Shown: positions 20,925 through 33,790, numbered from the stretch's first letter. The stretch: 35,892 nucleotides of DNA from Isoetes engelmannii (GCA_011763485.2 JAANSK020211089.1:1-35892), one strand, 5' to 3'. The notes: generated from the letters alone by a model not told the origin. Made by a program: numbers and translations.

Positions 20925-21843
20925 AACTAGGCCCGAGAGTTTTACGGAGGAATTATGGTGGTTTTAAGGTGATTTCATAACAAGCTAGGTCTTTATGGCC
21001 ATTTGGCATAACAAACTAGGTGTTTATAGGCCCTCAAGCATGTTACTGGTGGGTAACACTATTGCAACCAACAGTTGAGATTCGATCTTACCTATAAAAC
21101 TTGAGGGCCAGTTTGTTGAGGGGCATATTCTCGCCTACATGCAACCCAAAAATTGAGGGCCACAATTGGACATTACATCTCCACCATCCATCTAGCTGAT
21201 AAATCTCAAGCAACCAACCACTCAAAAGATATTCCATAATATTCGTATAATATTATTACCTCCCACCCCCACAGGTTGCCCCTTACAACCAAAGACGAGA
21301 ACAAAAAGACCTGTTTATAAAGAGCACGCAAATACAAAGACGATAAAAAAACCTACAAACATTCAGATCAGATCGACATAGGACCTGCTGAAAAGCAAGA
21401 ATATTCTAAAACTTTGAACAACCCACAAAAGTGTAATTACAATTCCAAGCGATGCGTTATTGACATTATGTAAAAATCTAAAAGATCACAATCATGTGAT
21501 AATCTCTGTTGATGTTTCCTGCAAAGTTTTTAAGATCGTTTATTGATGTTTCGTGCAAGTTTTTGGAGATCATAGGATGTTGGATGTTCTGTGAAAGTTA
21601 TTTGGATCGTTCGATAATCTGAAGGTGTCTTAAGCATTATAAAACTTTAAGGACTGGCCATAAATTGGACAATAAGTTCTGAACCTAGGGGAAAGTGGCC
21701 ACAGATGCTGGGTTGGAATTATTGCGATGTATCAGTTTTACATTGAATGTAGGATCAGAAAAACTGACCTACGTCTTTTACACGCGAACTCCTTTTATAT
21801 ACACTTTTGTACAAGCTCAAGGGACAATCTTTTGTGTTTGAAT
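20925..21843. other. spacer with TAACAAACTAGG repeats, downstream of the tRNA ligase gene
   Basis: The phrase cataacaa(a/g)ctaggt...tttat..ggcc occurs at about 20976-21000 and 21007-21032, and a partial inverted copy (cctataaaacttgagggcc with tttgttgag) lies near 21094-21121. So the hairpin at 20798 may be part of a larger palindromic element. The right end near 21700-21843 should contain the tRNA ligase 3' UTR. Confidence 0.45.
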
Positions 21844-24800
21844 CTACAAAAATTCTACTGACCCAGTAACTGTGACAGGAGGAAATTCCACTCGGGTGGC
21901 AGCCCCTTCAGATAAAAGCTGGGGTAGACGATTTGCTTCTCTCGATTTAACTCCACAAGCTGTCCAGACCTGCACACAAAATAGCATAAGAAACAAACCC
22001 AACAACATGATCAACTGCCTGCTACCAAGTACCGTAACATGAGGCCAAGGATTCTTTGAAACAACAGAGGACAACTGTGCCTCTATTGCGCACAGAGTCT
22101 TGGAGTACACTAGAGCAGTTAAAACCACTGGAACTTCGGATCCACGAACGTGGCCATAAGCCGCAACTGCAGCAACTCCATGACTTCGTTTATGAGCAAG
22201 AGTTACGTGGACATCACGAAGATTGCCCTCCACATTTTTGTCAAGAAAATATGACTTGACTTGATCATTGTCAATCTGCACAAACCAAATTAAAACATGC
22301 CATATTGAGGTCTTATAGCCTAGTAAATAATAGTAAATCTGAGGTTAGTAATCATCAGAGAGGAACCAACTCTACCTTATTCAACACAGCAATTACTTCT
22401 TTTGCGGGCAGCTTAACTGCTGCAAAAGTAAATGAATGAAACGACCGCTCTTCATCAGAACCTGGTATAAACATGCAAAAATCACCGGTTGCAATTGCAT
22501 TCAGTTGCTCCTTCAAAGCGTTAACAGCATCTGCAAATGGCACCTGATAGCGTACAAGGATCAGGTCTTAGCTCAGATTGCCTGAGACCAATATGTCACT
22601 TCTATGCATCACCCTCATGCATATGGCCAGCTACAGAGTCGGTCACAAATCAAGCATTGCTAGTATAACTAGTTAACCAGCATTTAGCAAGGACATGCTT
22701 CACAGCTATGCCATGTGACTTAATGGCAAGATGGGTATAATACATGCAACTATTCGGGTTGATCGTTGAAACTTATCTTATTGTATACTATTCAAAATAA
22801 AAAAAGGGAGCCTACTTGGACGGCATCAAAATACGCTGCATGTTTGGTAGTAACCTCCTTCAATTTCTTCTCCCACTGAGCCCACTCATTTCTGTAGCTC
22901 CCCTTGTTAGGTTCTGCCCTGTAACATTAGCTTTGTGACTTAAATCTGTTTACAATCCATTGCAACAGCTAAAACAGTAGGTATAAATCATGTTGGAAGT
23001 TAACAAGAGCTTTGATATTGGAACGGGATGGTACAGTTGTGGTAATGATAAAAGATGGAATAATTAGTTGATCCTAGACCGCAGGGTGTTTATGGAATTG
23101 TGAGTATACATTTACATTTCAATTAACTCGTACCTTCCATGTTTGTTACTGTGCAGATTATGCAGATTTAACCCTTCATAAAGTACATCCTCTATTGCAG
23201 CTGGCATGGCTGGCCTGTAAACATATATATCATCATTGCCTTTCTACTCACATGACAAAACCAATCAACCAATTGCATCTCATAGCAATATACCGATTAG
23301 GTTTTAACAGCGGGATCTTAACAAGATGACCAAAGCGATGCTTCAATTCTGCTACAAAATCTTGACGGTCCTAAGGAACAAACAAGAAATTAGCTAATAG
23401 TATTCCACAACCCTTTTACTTACAGAATTCTACGTGCAACAAAATCAACACTCTTTTAGGTACAGAATTAGCTTGCTTGTCAGATGGTGGGGTGGAATCG
23501 TACCTTTCCGTTATAAAGGTTATAGAACATTAGTAGCACATATCCAGGATATGGTGAATTTTTGTCAAGTTTACCCTGCATCCAAAGAAGATGACCACTC
23601 AGGAGAGTCTAAAAATCATAAGGTCCGAAATTTGAATGATGGAAATCCCATATGTGCAAAGCAACTTACAGGATGTCTTTCACGTTTAAGTACACGGGAG
23701 ATGAATATAGCTAGTTCTTCAAGCGAGTAAGGATTAGAAACAGCACCTAGGAGAAGTTAACTCAAATCAATAGCAAGGTCAAAAGACGGCAACAACTTAA
23801 TTGGACATTTTCTTTCCATTTGCTTTTTTCCTTAAACCACATATCTTTGTTAGTTCAACAGGCACCTGTTGAAGATGCAATTCTCAACAGGTCTGTTCAC
23901 AAGCAGCATGCTTAATTCCAATAAATATACTAGTAGGTGCAATAAGGATTGGCCTATATGTCTAAACTCTTGACTTCTGCAGTTATTTAGGGTATAGCAC
24001 GATCACAATCTGAAAGAACCTCATATAGGCACATGAATACACACTGGTTTGATTAAGCTAATGCAAGACCAGTTGTGAAACATACCCTCAGAATCTGTCA
24101 CGATTGGGACGGCAATTGCTGAAGTGGACTGGCAGATATCTTCAATCTGAATACAAGCAGAAAACTAGTCAGGACTTTAATTTGACGAATATAAGCAAAA
24201 AACTGACAAACCTGCTTCCAAACTTCAACATTTGGAGCATTTTTATCAGCTAGTGTAATAAATGTTGGATTCTTATTCCGCTCATCATTCACAATTTGCC
24301 AATATCTTCCTGAAATCACAAAGGAGAAACCAAGTATTCTGAATCTTCATGAGAACCATCATAAAATCTGTTTCAGGAACAGATCCGCTGGCAGCCTGAA
24401 AGATCTTAATTATTTGTAAAGTTTACGTTCGTTTTGTGATTTTTATTTTACTTTCATTTGCAACAGTTGGAAACACATAAACCAAAACAAAAAACATTTT
24501 AACATTGGAGAGCATTTCCCTAAGAAAATGGCAAATGTTTTTAACAACAGGTAAGCAAACAACTACAAGAAACCTAGTTTATACATTTACCTTTCGTCAT
24601 ATCACCCATCAGACTCTTTATTTGATGTCCACCAAGCCCATTTGGTATACTCAAAATTTCTTGACATAAAGCAGACTTTGCACATCCGGGGATACCTAAT
24701 GCATTATCACAAATGGTGAGTTCTCTAGTGCTTACTAATTGTACTACGCTGAAAGCAAATTTTACATATGTGAAGAATGTTTAAATACACTTTCATAGTG

Positions 24801-27800
24801 CCCTTTAAGCATGTTTCTTTGGCTTATACAATCTTACTGTCATGCTGCTGATGGGGATGGATTAGACAATTCTTTGTCACCAGATTGTAAGGTCCACAAC
24901 TAGGACCTCAACAAAGACGCACAGGGACATGAAATATCAAATGACATGACACTAAAAAGCTGGTGAACTGCAGTATGACACATGTCAATTTCAGTGCAAA
25001 AACCTTAAGAAAACCTAGGCTACAGAGAAAAATGTCCTGAATTGTAGAGTCTCAAATTCTCAAATACTCTACTACTCTTGTAGACCATAACAGAATTTCA
25101 ATATTAAAATACCTGGGAAGAATACAAGCATTCCTTTTGCCTTCGGTCCTTGAAGACTCATCTCCGCAACACCAATTTCTTCCTGTATCCCATCGCCTCC
25201 ATCCTCTGTCTCCTCATCAATCAAAGCAATAAAATCTTCTGTATTTATATAACTCCCGGCTTCCCCAACCAATTGCCGGTTTTTCACACTCCGTTGAGCA
25301 AACTGATGGAGAAATGGCTCAGCCTCAGTGAGATAAGTGTTGCTATTTAGCTTGCCTGTTCTCACACGTTTCAGTATGTACCCAGCCCTGGAAAATAAGC
25401 AGGAAATATAATGTAATCAAGAATATTGAGGTCCAATTACATATGGCTCATACAATCTGGTTTGGGATATCATTATAAAAGCAATACCATTCGTCCAACA
25501 AGAGACTAAGCTCGCGTTGCTTTTGATGTGAAGTACCCCATTTCTTGAGCTGTCTGTTCTCCAGACATAAACGAAATTCAGTGCACAGACCATGACTACA
25601 ATCAGTTTTCCTGGTTGGAGGACAGACCTATAATAATACTCCCTGTATGCAGAAGACCCTTTCTTAAATAATACATCTAAACCGTTACGGATGAGAAAAG
25701 TGCGTAGCTGTAAAAATGAAATCAAACCACTGTTGATTAAAGCAACACACTACCTAGAATGATCTTTACCCAAAACCAGGCTTCCATGGATTGAAAAAAA
25801 AATATTGATAAAAAGGTTAACAAAAACCTTGTAAGGCAGGAACTTCAATTTCAGCATAAGATGTTCCGTTTCATCTGCGAGCTCATCTTGTCTATCTTGA
25901 CTGAGATTTAGTGAACTAGTCTGGTTTTCCAACTTTGTTTCACGACCAGCAGCTAAAGAAACGTTTTGTCCTTTGAAAAGGGCTACTTCCACAAAGAAAC
26001 CTGCTCAAAATTACACGTATAAATGTTCTCAGAAAGATACTGGTAAAAGTTTCACTGAATTGAAAAATGCTAGGCAAATGGGAAAATAAGACCCCAAATA
26101 AAACACAGATAAAATAACAAAAAGAACCAATTTGTTGGAATAAAATCGCATAAATGACAAACCTAAAATCAGAAATATGCACACCAGAACAATATCATCC
26201 ACGCACAGAACAGATCCAGAAGCCACAGATCACGCCTGAGGTATTATAACTACCGAAACAACTTACTAGGAACCACAGAGATGAGCCATAAGTCACAGTA
26301 GTAAATGACATAGAGACACTCGTTCTATTACCTTCAAACAACCTACTGATTTGCTTAAAATTGTTGCTTGATTTCTAATTCGACCATCTCAAGCAGCTTA
26401 AAAAGAATGTTTCATTACGGATCATATATTTATAACTTTATTTACATCAGCTAACTTTTAGCTTGTATAACCAATCAAATGAAAATGTCATTTAAAATCG
26501 TCAACTGTACCTCTATAGAGTGGCCATAGTCCTGCTTGATACCTAGTTAAAAAATAACCAATACATTGCATCAGAAAAAAGTCATGTAGAGATAAAGAAC
26601 CACAAAAAAAAACAATATTTTTTCAATGTTCACGGGAACGAGCTAAGGTAAGAAAAGTTCCATCCAAAAGCACAAGTATCTTTCTCAAGACCTCCATACC
26701 TCCAGTTCCACAATAATGCTCTAACATTAAGAAAAAGGATGACGGAGACACAAAAGATCCATAAAAAGGACAATCTTTTTAAATATTCACTGGAATGAGC
26801 TAAGGTCTAATCAGAGCAAAAGTTGCTTTCTAAAGACCTAATGGTCTAGGATACCAGATAATCCGTTTCCATATTCTATTTAGAGGTGTCATATTCTCCT
26901 ACTTAACGAAAACATATACTAAAGACCTGAACATTGAAATGTTCTGAGATACAGAGAACCATCACAATTGTCTCTTTCGTATCTCTGAGACACTGAATCA
27001 ACTAACTGTACAGCGAGCTTAAATGATTGTAACATACGTCATCTGTCTCTGGTATCTTTGAAATACTGAATCAGCTAAGACATGTATTGTTATCTTGAAT
27101 CGTGTAGCACCTGGAGGAATCATATGCTTCCTATCAACCGTCTCTTTGGATTTAGATAAGTGACACTTGAACCTGACTGGCATCTTTTTCTGGCGAAGTA
27201 AATGTATAATTTCCTGCATCATGAACACCCTATTTAAGTATTTCCAAGAACCAATCAGATTTACAGTGAGGAAACAGATATTGAATTTTTCACAAGGAAC
27301 TGTATGTACATAACACATTATTTTAAAACGACTTTACACTAAAAGAATTCCTACCATCTTCTTGTTGAAGTTCCATATACTTCTTCCATGACAATAAGAA
27401 ACCTGATTAAGGTGAATACCTTATGTCCACTGAGCACGTACCTGTATCTTGGATGTTGTCTGGTCGAATGGCACAGCTCGCATGAAGTTTGATAAAAGGG
27501 AACCAGGCTCTTGGTCTCTTTTCTCGAGCCATTCTGATGTATCTGGACAAAAGTCTTGGCCAACAGCAGCAAGTAATGCCCGTATTTGCTGTTTAGATTT
27601 TAAGAAAAAAAAGAGTTCAAAATTAAAGCTTCTTTGATACTCTAGCAAAATAATGAAAAAAAACAATGTACATGTTAAGCAGGTTATTGATATACGAGTC
27701 GAACTTGTTATCAGAGATGATCAACAGCTTGTTTCAATGACTTCAAGACGAGTTATAATAAGACATGTAAGTCACTTTTTCTTCACAAGCTCTATAGCAG

Positions 27801-30800
27801 ATCATGAGCATAACTGCTCTCCTGGGTGAAAGCAGAATCACCACTTTCAATATTTTCTAGTGCATTTGTTGCCTCCAGAAAACTTTAAAGGCATAACAAT
27901 GCAAAACCAAAGGAGAAATGCTGTACTAATATCTCTTGGTAAAAGATAATGATTCTTTATTGGAACAGCCAAATGTGAGCGATACCATCACGCCAAATCT
28001 GAGTCCTGGCACTCGCGCAACAACAAGACATAACTGACTAGAGAATGAATTGTTCATGCGGACCATGTAACTCAAAATTTTGTATAAACATATGATCCTT
28101 CAACTAGGAACAACGTAGAGACGAAGCAATATTAGAACTAATTTTGCTCAAACTCTTTCATTTGTGCTCCGCACAAGGCTGCTAATGCCAAATAAGTATT
28201 ATGTTTCAAAGACCCTGCGTTCCTCCATACAAGGAAAATGCTTCTGATACTCAACACAACAGGGCATTTTGATTTCTGAAGGTATAATGGGACGTGTAAT
28301 CTAACCATTGACGTTGCATCGCCAGTGTTCAAAGAATTAAGTTAAGCATTCCATGCACTGTCCATAAGAATTTTTAGTTAAGGATGCCGCACAGCAGAAA
28401 GTCCTAAATCAAATAATTACTTACTTGGTTTTCACTCTGTCTATTTGATGCGCAGATTTCACGGAGACTAGGACCTTGCCATTCCTCACCTGATTCAGTC
28501 ACAAATATGCACATCAGTATCCTACAGTGACCTCCCAAATCCAACTGTAGAGTTTTGAAGAATAGCCTTCCCATTTATGTACACGGTCTACTTGTATATG
28601 TGTTTATTGCAGTTACTATAACCATGTATTTTAAGACACGTATATTCTTTGTTACTGGATTTTTGTTATGGATTTCTTGTCAGTAATATTTCCTGAACCT
28701 CTCTTTCATGAAGTACTAACCAAGTAAGGATACAGGTTCTAGTTTTCCAGATCAGTATTGCCATAATATATTAATTACTCAATGTGCAAAGGAGATGAAT
28801 GAAGTCAGCCACTAGAATTCTACTTAAAAACAGTATGCCTTCAAGGTGCCTGACATAATTGTCATTAACTGATATTTACAACTAATCTGATCAGAGGCAG
28901 ATGATGATCACTAGATGACGCATCAAATTTTCTGAGGCAAATGTCATTAACTGATATTTCCAACTAATCTGATCAGAGGCAGATGATGATCACTAGATGA
29001 TGCATGAAAGTTTCTGAGTCAACACGCTGGACAAAAGACATCTCAACAATTTCACCTAGAAAATAAATCAATGATGAGTGCCACAGTACTCTCATAGAGC
29101 ATTGCCAGACTTGTCTCAAAGGAATATCATGCAGGAAAGGGACCAGATTTTCCAAATACACAGAGTCATACCTGTTTGAGGAGCTAGTGGAATTTTATGC
29201 AGGACATCTTCAAGAAGCTGCAAACTCAAAGGATCTACCACCCTTGCAACTAGTCCTTCAAGGATCTCACCCTGCAGTTCTGAATGGCTTTTCGTAGCTG
29301 CAGAGACATAAGTGGATTTGTTATAAATAGCATCATAACAAAAGTCAAGAACAGCAGATATATCAACAATAAGAATATATGCTTCCATTTAAACACACTA
29401 TATGCAATGTAAATGGTAAAACACTTCCAAACTGACTCCAAAGCTTGAACTAACCTGGCACATGAAGATCAGCAATTTCATCTAGGGCTTCTTGCACTGT
29501 TTTTGCAACGCCCTCCTCACATAGTGCATCATATGCAGCAAAAAAGGAAGTAACAGAATTTCTATTATAGACACAATTTGTTGTAACAAACATATAAATA
29601 TAGGAACAAAATTCAAAATTCAAGATCCCATTAGGTTGCTACCTTGATGAAAACAACCAGACATTATTTGTTGGTAGTCTCCATTTCCTACAGAATGCAA
29701 TAAGATCTGGTGTAGAATAGAACTTTGGTCGCCCCTGAAGTTCTGTGACTGCTGTTACTACTACTGCTCGAAGCAAAATGTAATAAGCATTATTAGCTTT
29801 ATTGCATTTTCTTACCAGCTTAGGATTTACAAAACCAACCATACCATAATCCTGCCGAGGCCGTTGTCCATGATCCCCTAATACAGCAGTAACCAACTCC
29901 ATTGCAATGCAAATCTTCCGCTCCTATAAATAAGAATAGCATTGTTGATTCACGTAATAACCATGATAACTTCACTAAGCCACTCCCTCCACACAAAAAA
30001 AAGGTGCATGATACATTAATATCCATCGAGAAATTAAGTGAGCCCATGTGCATCAGAAGAATGCACAGCGCATTCCCTAACCTTCAAAAAGGCATTAAAC
30101 TCTTGCTGTTTCTTAGTTCCTTCCATTCCCCATGCTTCCTTCAATGTCCGCCCTAGAACAAACACGCCGACAGCTGTATATCTGGAAAATGATAGCATTT
30201 AGCAGTTATATAAGCACAGCAAGCTGGAATACAGCTTCCAGATCTGATATAACAGCATTGCTTTATGTAATTGTTAATGCCCGATCTCTTTGTCAATTGA
30301 ATCAATCATGTTTAAATCTGTAAACAAGGTTCTACGGAGTTCAGAGTCATTACAAATTTCCATAACTGTTCTTTGCAAACGCCCCGCCATCATCACCAGA
30401 ATACATGAAAAGCGATCCTGAGTGTTTTAACGTAACCTATCAATCCACATCATTCTGTTAATCTAGGGCATATCTAAGTCCACTTACCCATAATCCAACA
30501 AACTCAAGAACAATCAATACATAAAGCACAAGAGGTCTCATACCTTGGCTCTGGCCACTTCCATAGAGAAAACGGTAGGAAATTTAATAAGGGAGAGGAA
30601 ATTCAATAAGGAAGAAACACAATGAGCAGGGAATCCATACTGCTAAAAGAACATGTAGCACAGGACCATGATCTTACTAGACTGAAAGATACTGTTCAAA
30701 GACTTCATACAAGCCAGAAGGTGCTATGAAAGGCAGTCAGAAAGGAAATTATGAGAGATGAAGAGGGACGTTGGAAAACCTGGTAACTCAGTTTTCCGCC

Positions 30801-31730
30801 CCTACCATAAAGAGTTTGAGGATGTAAAATTATACGACAATATGATTTTTTGACATTAACTTCAGCAAAAACTAGTTTTATACCGGTTTCATAATGGGAT
30901 GAGAAAAGACAAGACAGACAGCAACGAGTTAGAATCATCCGGAAGAGATGATCTATGAGAATAATTGGTACAGACAACATACCTCTAACACACCTTTCCC
31001 AGACGCCACTACTTCAATCATCCTCACACGAATCTGCATTCATCGAAATACAAAAAGTATCAAATACTGGCATACACGAACTAATAGATTCTCGTTAATG
31101 AGATAAAAGGAATCAATAAATTAAAGATCTTGTACCTCTTGATCAGATTTTTCGTTCTCAAACTTAGGGTAAAACGTAGCTCTAATCTGAGCACAAGCCA
31201 TCAATGGGTGCTTTCTTCCTGGACTAAGTGCATCAGCTGCTAGAGGTACATTCAATACGGAACTGGAAACTCCAACTTCTGCTGCCATTGTTTCACTTCC
31301 CCTTTTTATGTTATCATCTATGCTGTTTCCATTAATTCCATGATTAGGAGAAGACTGTGCTGCTACATTTGACGAACTCTTGGCAACCCAAACCGGCTTT
31401 GAGTCTGCTACCAAAATACTAGGTTTCGTTTCTACAACTGGGCTTGTGCTCAATTTTTTTGCCTGCCAAGACTTCTTTCCACCCTAGCAGATAGAATAGA
31501 AATCAATATTATCTTAAAGTTCTAATAAATTAGGACTCGTAAGTCGCTATCATGGATTTGATAAAACAATAATTGAATAACAAGATTAAAGTGCGACATA
31601 CTAAAATTATGCCATATCATCCATGCATCAGTCGATGGCCTAAAATAATGCAAATTATACCGGACAAAAGTTGAATGACCATCGTGAGCAAGAACTACTG
31701 AGGATTGCAAGCAACTAACAATCTTACCAT
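21844..31730 (-). CDS. RNL: plant tRNA ligase, 28 coding exons, 1080 residues
   Basis: Joins tRNA exon halves after intron removal and, in plants, IRE1-cut bZIP60 mRNA. Exons 5'-3': 31728-31730, 31136-31483, 30983-31033, 30354-30436, 30082-30181, 29845-29923, 29643-29763, 29455-29561, 29172-29297, 28425-28489, 27442-27588, 27038-27213, 26511-26542, 25828-26000, 25628-25707, 25488-25553, 25113-25387, 24591-24695, 24212-24309, 24086-24146, 23670-23746, 23504-23575, 23294-23370, 23134-23214, 22816-22918, 22376-22543, 22033-22275, 21844-21969. All introns are GT-AG and the reading phase closes throughout. Ligase domain: KHSG nucleotidyl lysine K138 and EGLVAR (311-316). Kinase: P-loop GIPGCAKS (678-685). 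Cyclic phosphodiesterase: HVT at 981-983 and 1037-1039. The length is close to Arabidopsis RNL. The N-terminal ~90 residues are Ser-rich and less conserved. It looks intact. Confidence 0.93.
21970..22032 (-). other. stop-free in-frame last intron of the tRNA ligase gene
   Basis: This 63-nt intron begins GTACTTGG and ends TGTGTGCAG. It is a multiple of three, has no stop in the coding frame, and would read VLGSRQLIMLLGLFLMLFCVQ. Splicing gives PHVT-VWTACGV, which matches the known family, so removal is clearly the normal state. If retained it would insert a hydrophobic stretch directly after the second catalytic HxT motif. Confidence 0.7.
26590..26850. repeat. diverged direct duplication inside tRNA ligase intron 12
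   Basis: About 26611-26695 and 26771-26845 share ordered matches: acaat.ttttt, attcac/gttcac, gag ctaaggt, then ctttct..agacct. The copies are clearly diverged. They fall in intron 12 (26543-27037) and do not affect coding. Confidence 0.5.
28861..29024. repeat. 82-bp tandem duplication inside tRNA ligase intron 9
   Basis: Copies at 28861-28942 and 28943-29024 share gtcattaactgatattt, then aactaatctgatcagaggc, and then agatgatgatcactagatga, with few differences overall. They lie in the 682-nt intron 9 (28490-29171), well clear of splice sites, so an effect on splicing is not expected. Confidence 0.9.
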
Positions 31731-32240
31731 GGTTTCTAAAAAACCAGAGACAATGGGAGGATCGACGGAGGCGAGGAAGGAGCTATGAATCTGATATGTC
31801 GAACCACGCCACTGAGGCACGTTGCATGCTTCGAAAGTTCATTTATGATGCTAAAATATTACATAGTGCTCCACGTGGACCGGCCTTTACTGGCCATATC
31901 CATGAAATTCAGTAGTAACAGTGGATCGCTTTCGTTGGGGGTGTGACCTAAAAAGTACTATTTAGGACCAAATAGTGGACCCTCTAAGGAGGTTTAAGAG
32001 TATAAGACCCGCAGAAAAAGTATTTCATTCCAATTACTTGGAGCTCAGGTCCAAGACCTGGATTTTATCTAACGGCTGATATTTCTTTCTCATGCATCAT
32101 CCGGCTCAAATTTTTAGAAACTTTCTTCAGGTTTGCTGATCCATGGGAACCCAGAAACCTTGCTCCTTGAGGAGCATTCAGGTCTCAGGCTCCATGGGAA
32201 ACCCCCCTAAGAATTGGGGACAAAGAAGTTGAAAAGAAAT
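31731..32240 (-). promoter_or_regulatory. likely 5' UTR and promoter of the tRNA ligase gene
   Basis: On the minus strand the ATG at 31730-31728 has the context AAACCATGG, a good plant start context. The bases upstream (31731-31830) are a pyrimidine-rich leader with CTCCTTCCTCGCCTCC, typical of plant 5' UTRs. No clear TATA box is visible. Small palindromes (CCTAAA...TTTAGG near 31948; TGCTCC...GGAGCA near 32160) are of unknown meaning. Confidence 0.4.
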
Positions 32241-32384
32241 ATTTTGGAAGGAGAGATGTCACTCACCTTGAAATCACCAAAAGGAAAATTTGAGCTGACA
32301 TGGCGGGCCACTAGTCGCGCCGCCAGGTGTGCTCAAAATTTCCTTCTGAGATTTCAATGGTGAGTGAAATTCTCCGGCAAGATT
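32241..32384. repeat. long imperfect hairpin about 0.5 kb upstream of the tRNA ligase start
   Basis: Core arms 32259-32306 and 32320-32367 pair with few mismatches: TCACTCACC and TTGAAATC on the left match GATTTCAA and GGTGAGTGA on the right, then GGAAAATTTGAGC pairs with GCTCAAAATTTCC, and TGGCGG with CCGCCA. The loop is about 13 nt. Weaker pairing extends to about 32241 and 32384. It may be a foldback transposon or an RNA-forming inverted repeat. No target duplication is evident. Confidence 0.7.
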
Positions 32385-32480
32385 TTAACCACCACTAAAA
32401 TTTTGCCCGTTCTTGAGGAGCTCTTGATCTCTGTAGCGGTTATTTGCCTTTTAGTTTTGCTTTTTAAAGCTCTTCATTGG

Positions 32481-32724
32481 ATTTTCCTTCCTCACAAACT
32501 CTGCTGCAGCCATATTCGGGCCGGAAAAAGACTTTGGTTCATCCAGATTCAAGTATCGAAGGAAACAAAAGTTGAAAAACAAGCAAGAAGCTTTGTCTAT
32601 GGCCGACGTTTATGTCTATACCTGAATTTTCCTTTCTTACAAACTCTGCTACAGCCAGGCCGAAAAAAGACCCTGATTCAACCAGATTCAGGCACTGAAG
32701 AAGAAAGGCAAAAAAACAAGCAAG
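32481..32724. repeat. diverged tandem duplication, period about 145 bp
   Basis: Unit 1 (32481-32588) and unit 2 (32626-32724) share attttcctt, cacaaactctgct.cagcca or a close form, ggccg.aaaaagac, and aacaagcaag in the same order. The open frames across this region (32364-32735 plus and 32539-32961 minus) are not protein-like. Confidence 0.7.
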
Positions 32725-33216
32725 CAAAAAAATGATACAGAAGCCGATTCTTGTCTTTTCACGGTGTTGGAGAAACAGAGTTTCACGGTATTGGAGAAAT
32801 AGAATGATGGCAGCGCCGCTCAAAAATAGAGACAGAACGCGCATCCAAGGGTTCTGAGGCCACTGGTCTCGAAGGAGGGCTGAGCCTCCCCTATACACTG
32901 CCCACTTTTTATGAAGTCGTGCCTCCCGCTCCTTGCATAGCTCATATGATCGCCTGGTCAACTACACTGGAGAAAGATCCTCTTGTACGGAGAAGCTTGT
33001 ACCCATGAGATGATTGCCATGATTCAAAACATACAACTTGTCATGTGCTGTAGGGAAGGTAACTAGAAGATGGCATGCCCGATGGTCTATGTGCCCCGAC
33101 TCTCCTTGCTATAAAGACGTCCAGCTTCCGTATGTGCATGACGTTTGTGAAGAAATTTGCTGCTATCTCTGTGTCTGACTGTAAATCCATTTCCTGAACT
33201 CCAATTAATCATAAAT

Positions 33217-33690
33217 TCAGAGTTCGATCTTGTTCTTTTGAAGCTGTCTTCTGGGATCGGAGCTCTTCCTCCAGTTGTGTATCCATGTCTTCTGTTTGCA
33301 CGTCCATGTCAACTGGCTGGACGAGGTGGAAGGGGTGGACCAAATCAACGGTCTCCATTGCGGTGTGAGCATGGAGGGGCTCCTCGGTCTGAACGCTATC
33401 CTTCGCGTGTGATGGTACAGGGGATACTGAAGGTGGCTGTGAATATGTGTTCCTAGAATAGTGGAACAAAGCAAAGCCAATAAGTCATACAAGAATGTGT
33501 GCTCTATACAGAAGTAGTCTTCATCGTTGAAGTATCCCTTATTCCAAAAATGTGTGATCCTGTCCCGATCCAATGACAACCAGAAACAAGGAGGCACAAG
33601 GGGTTTAAGGTCAAGCATCTATTGCATCAGGCGGTCTGGCAGTGGTTGCTTCATCTGTTTCTTTGCCAGCTCTCTCGCTTTAGGGTCATA
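33217..33690 (-). pseudogene. unrecognised protein-like fragment
   Basis: The minus-strand frame from 33618 reads MLDLKPLVPPCFWLSLDRDR then ITHFWNKGYFNDEDYFCIEH. Upstream in the same frame, beyond one stop codon, is SHYDPKARELAKKQMKQPLP, which also looks like real protein. An overlapping frame (33209-33469) is rich in E, Q and T (VQTEEPLHAHTAMETVDLVH). I do not recognise any of these. It may be a gene fragment captured by the Helitron whose 3' end lies at 34983, but that is only a guess. Confidence 0.3.
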
Positions 33691-33727
33691 GTGTGAGAGG
33701 ACAGAGACAAGTTATCGAGGAAAAAAT

Positions 33728-33790
33728 AATCAAATTAACAAGGAAGAAGGAATCAAATTAACAAGGAAGGAAGGAAGGAAGAAAGAAATG
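33728..33790. repeat. 23-bp duplication and GGAA microsatellite
   Basis: The 19-mer aatcaaattaacaaggaag occurs at 33728 and again at 33751, followed by a run of GGAA units to about 33783. A similar short GGAA run occurs at 9843-9856. Confidence 0.85.

Noticed and set aside
31121-31453. Tempting to start the tRNA ligase at the open frame within exon 2
   Set aside because: That frame has no ATG near its start (it opens on TTG), whereas splicing to the ATG at 31730 gives a good start context and keeps phase.
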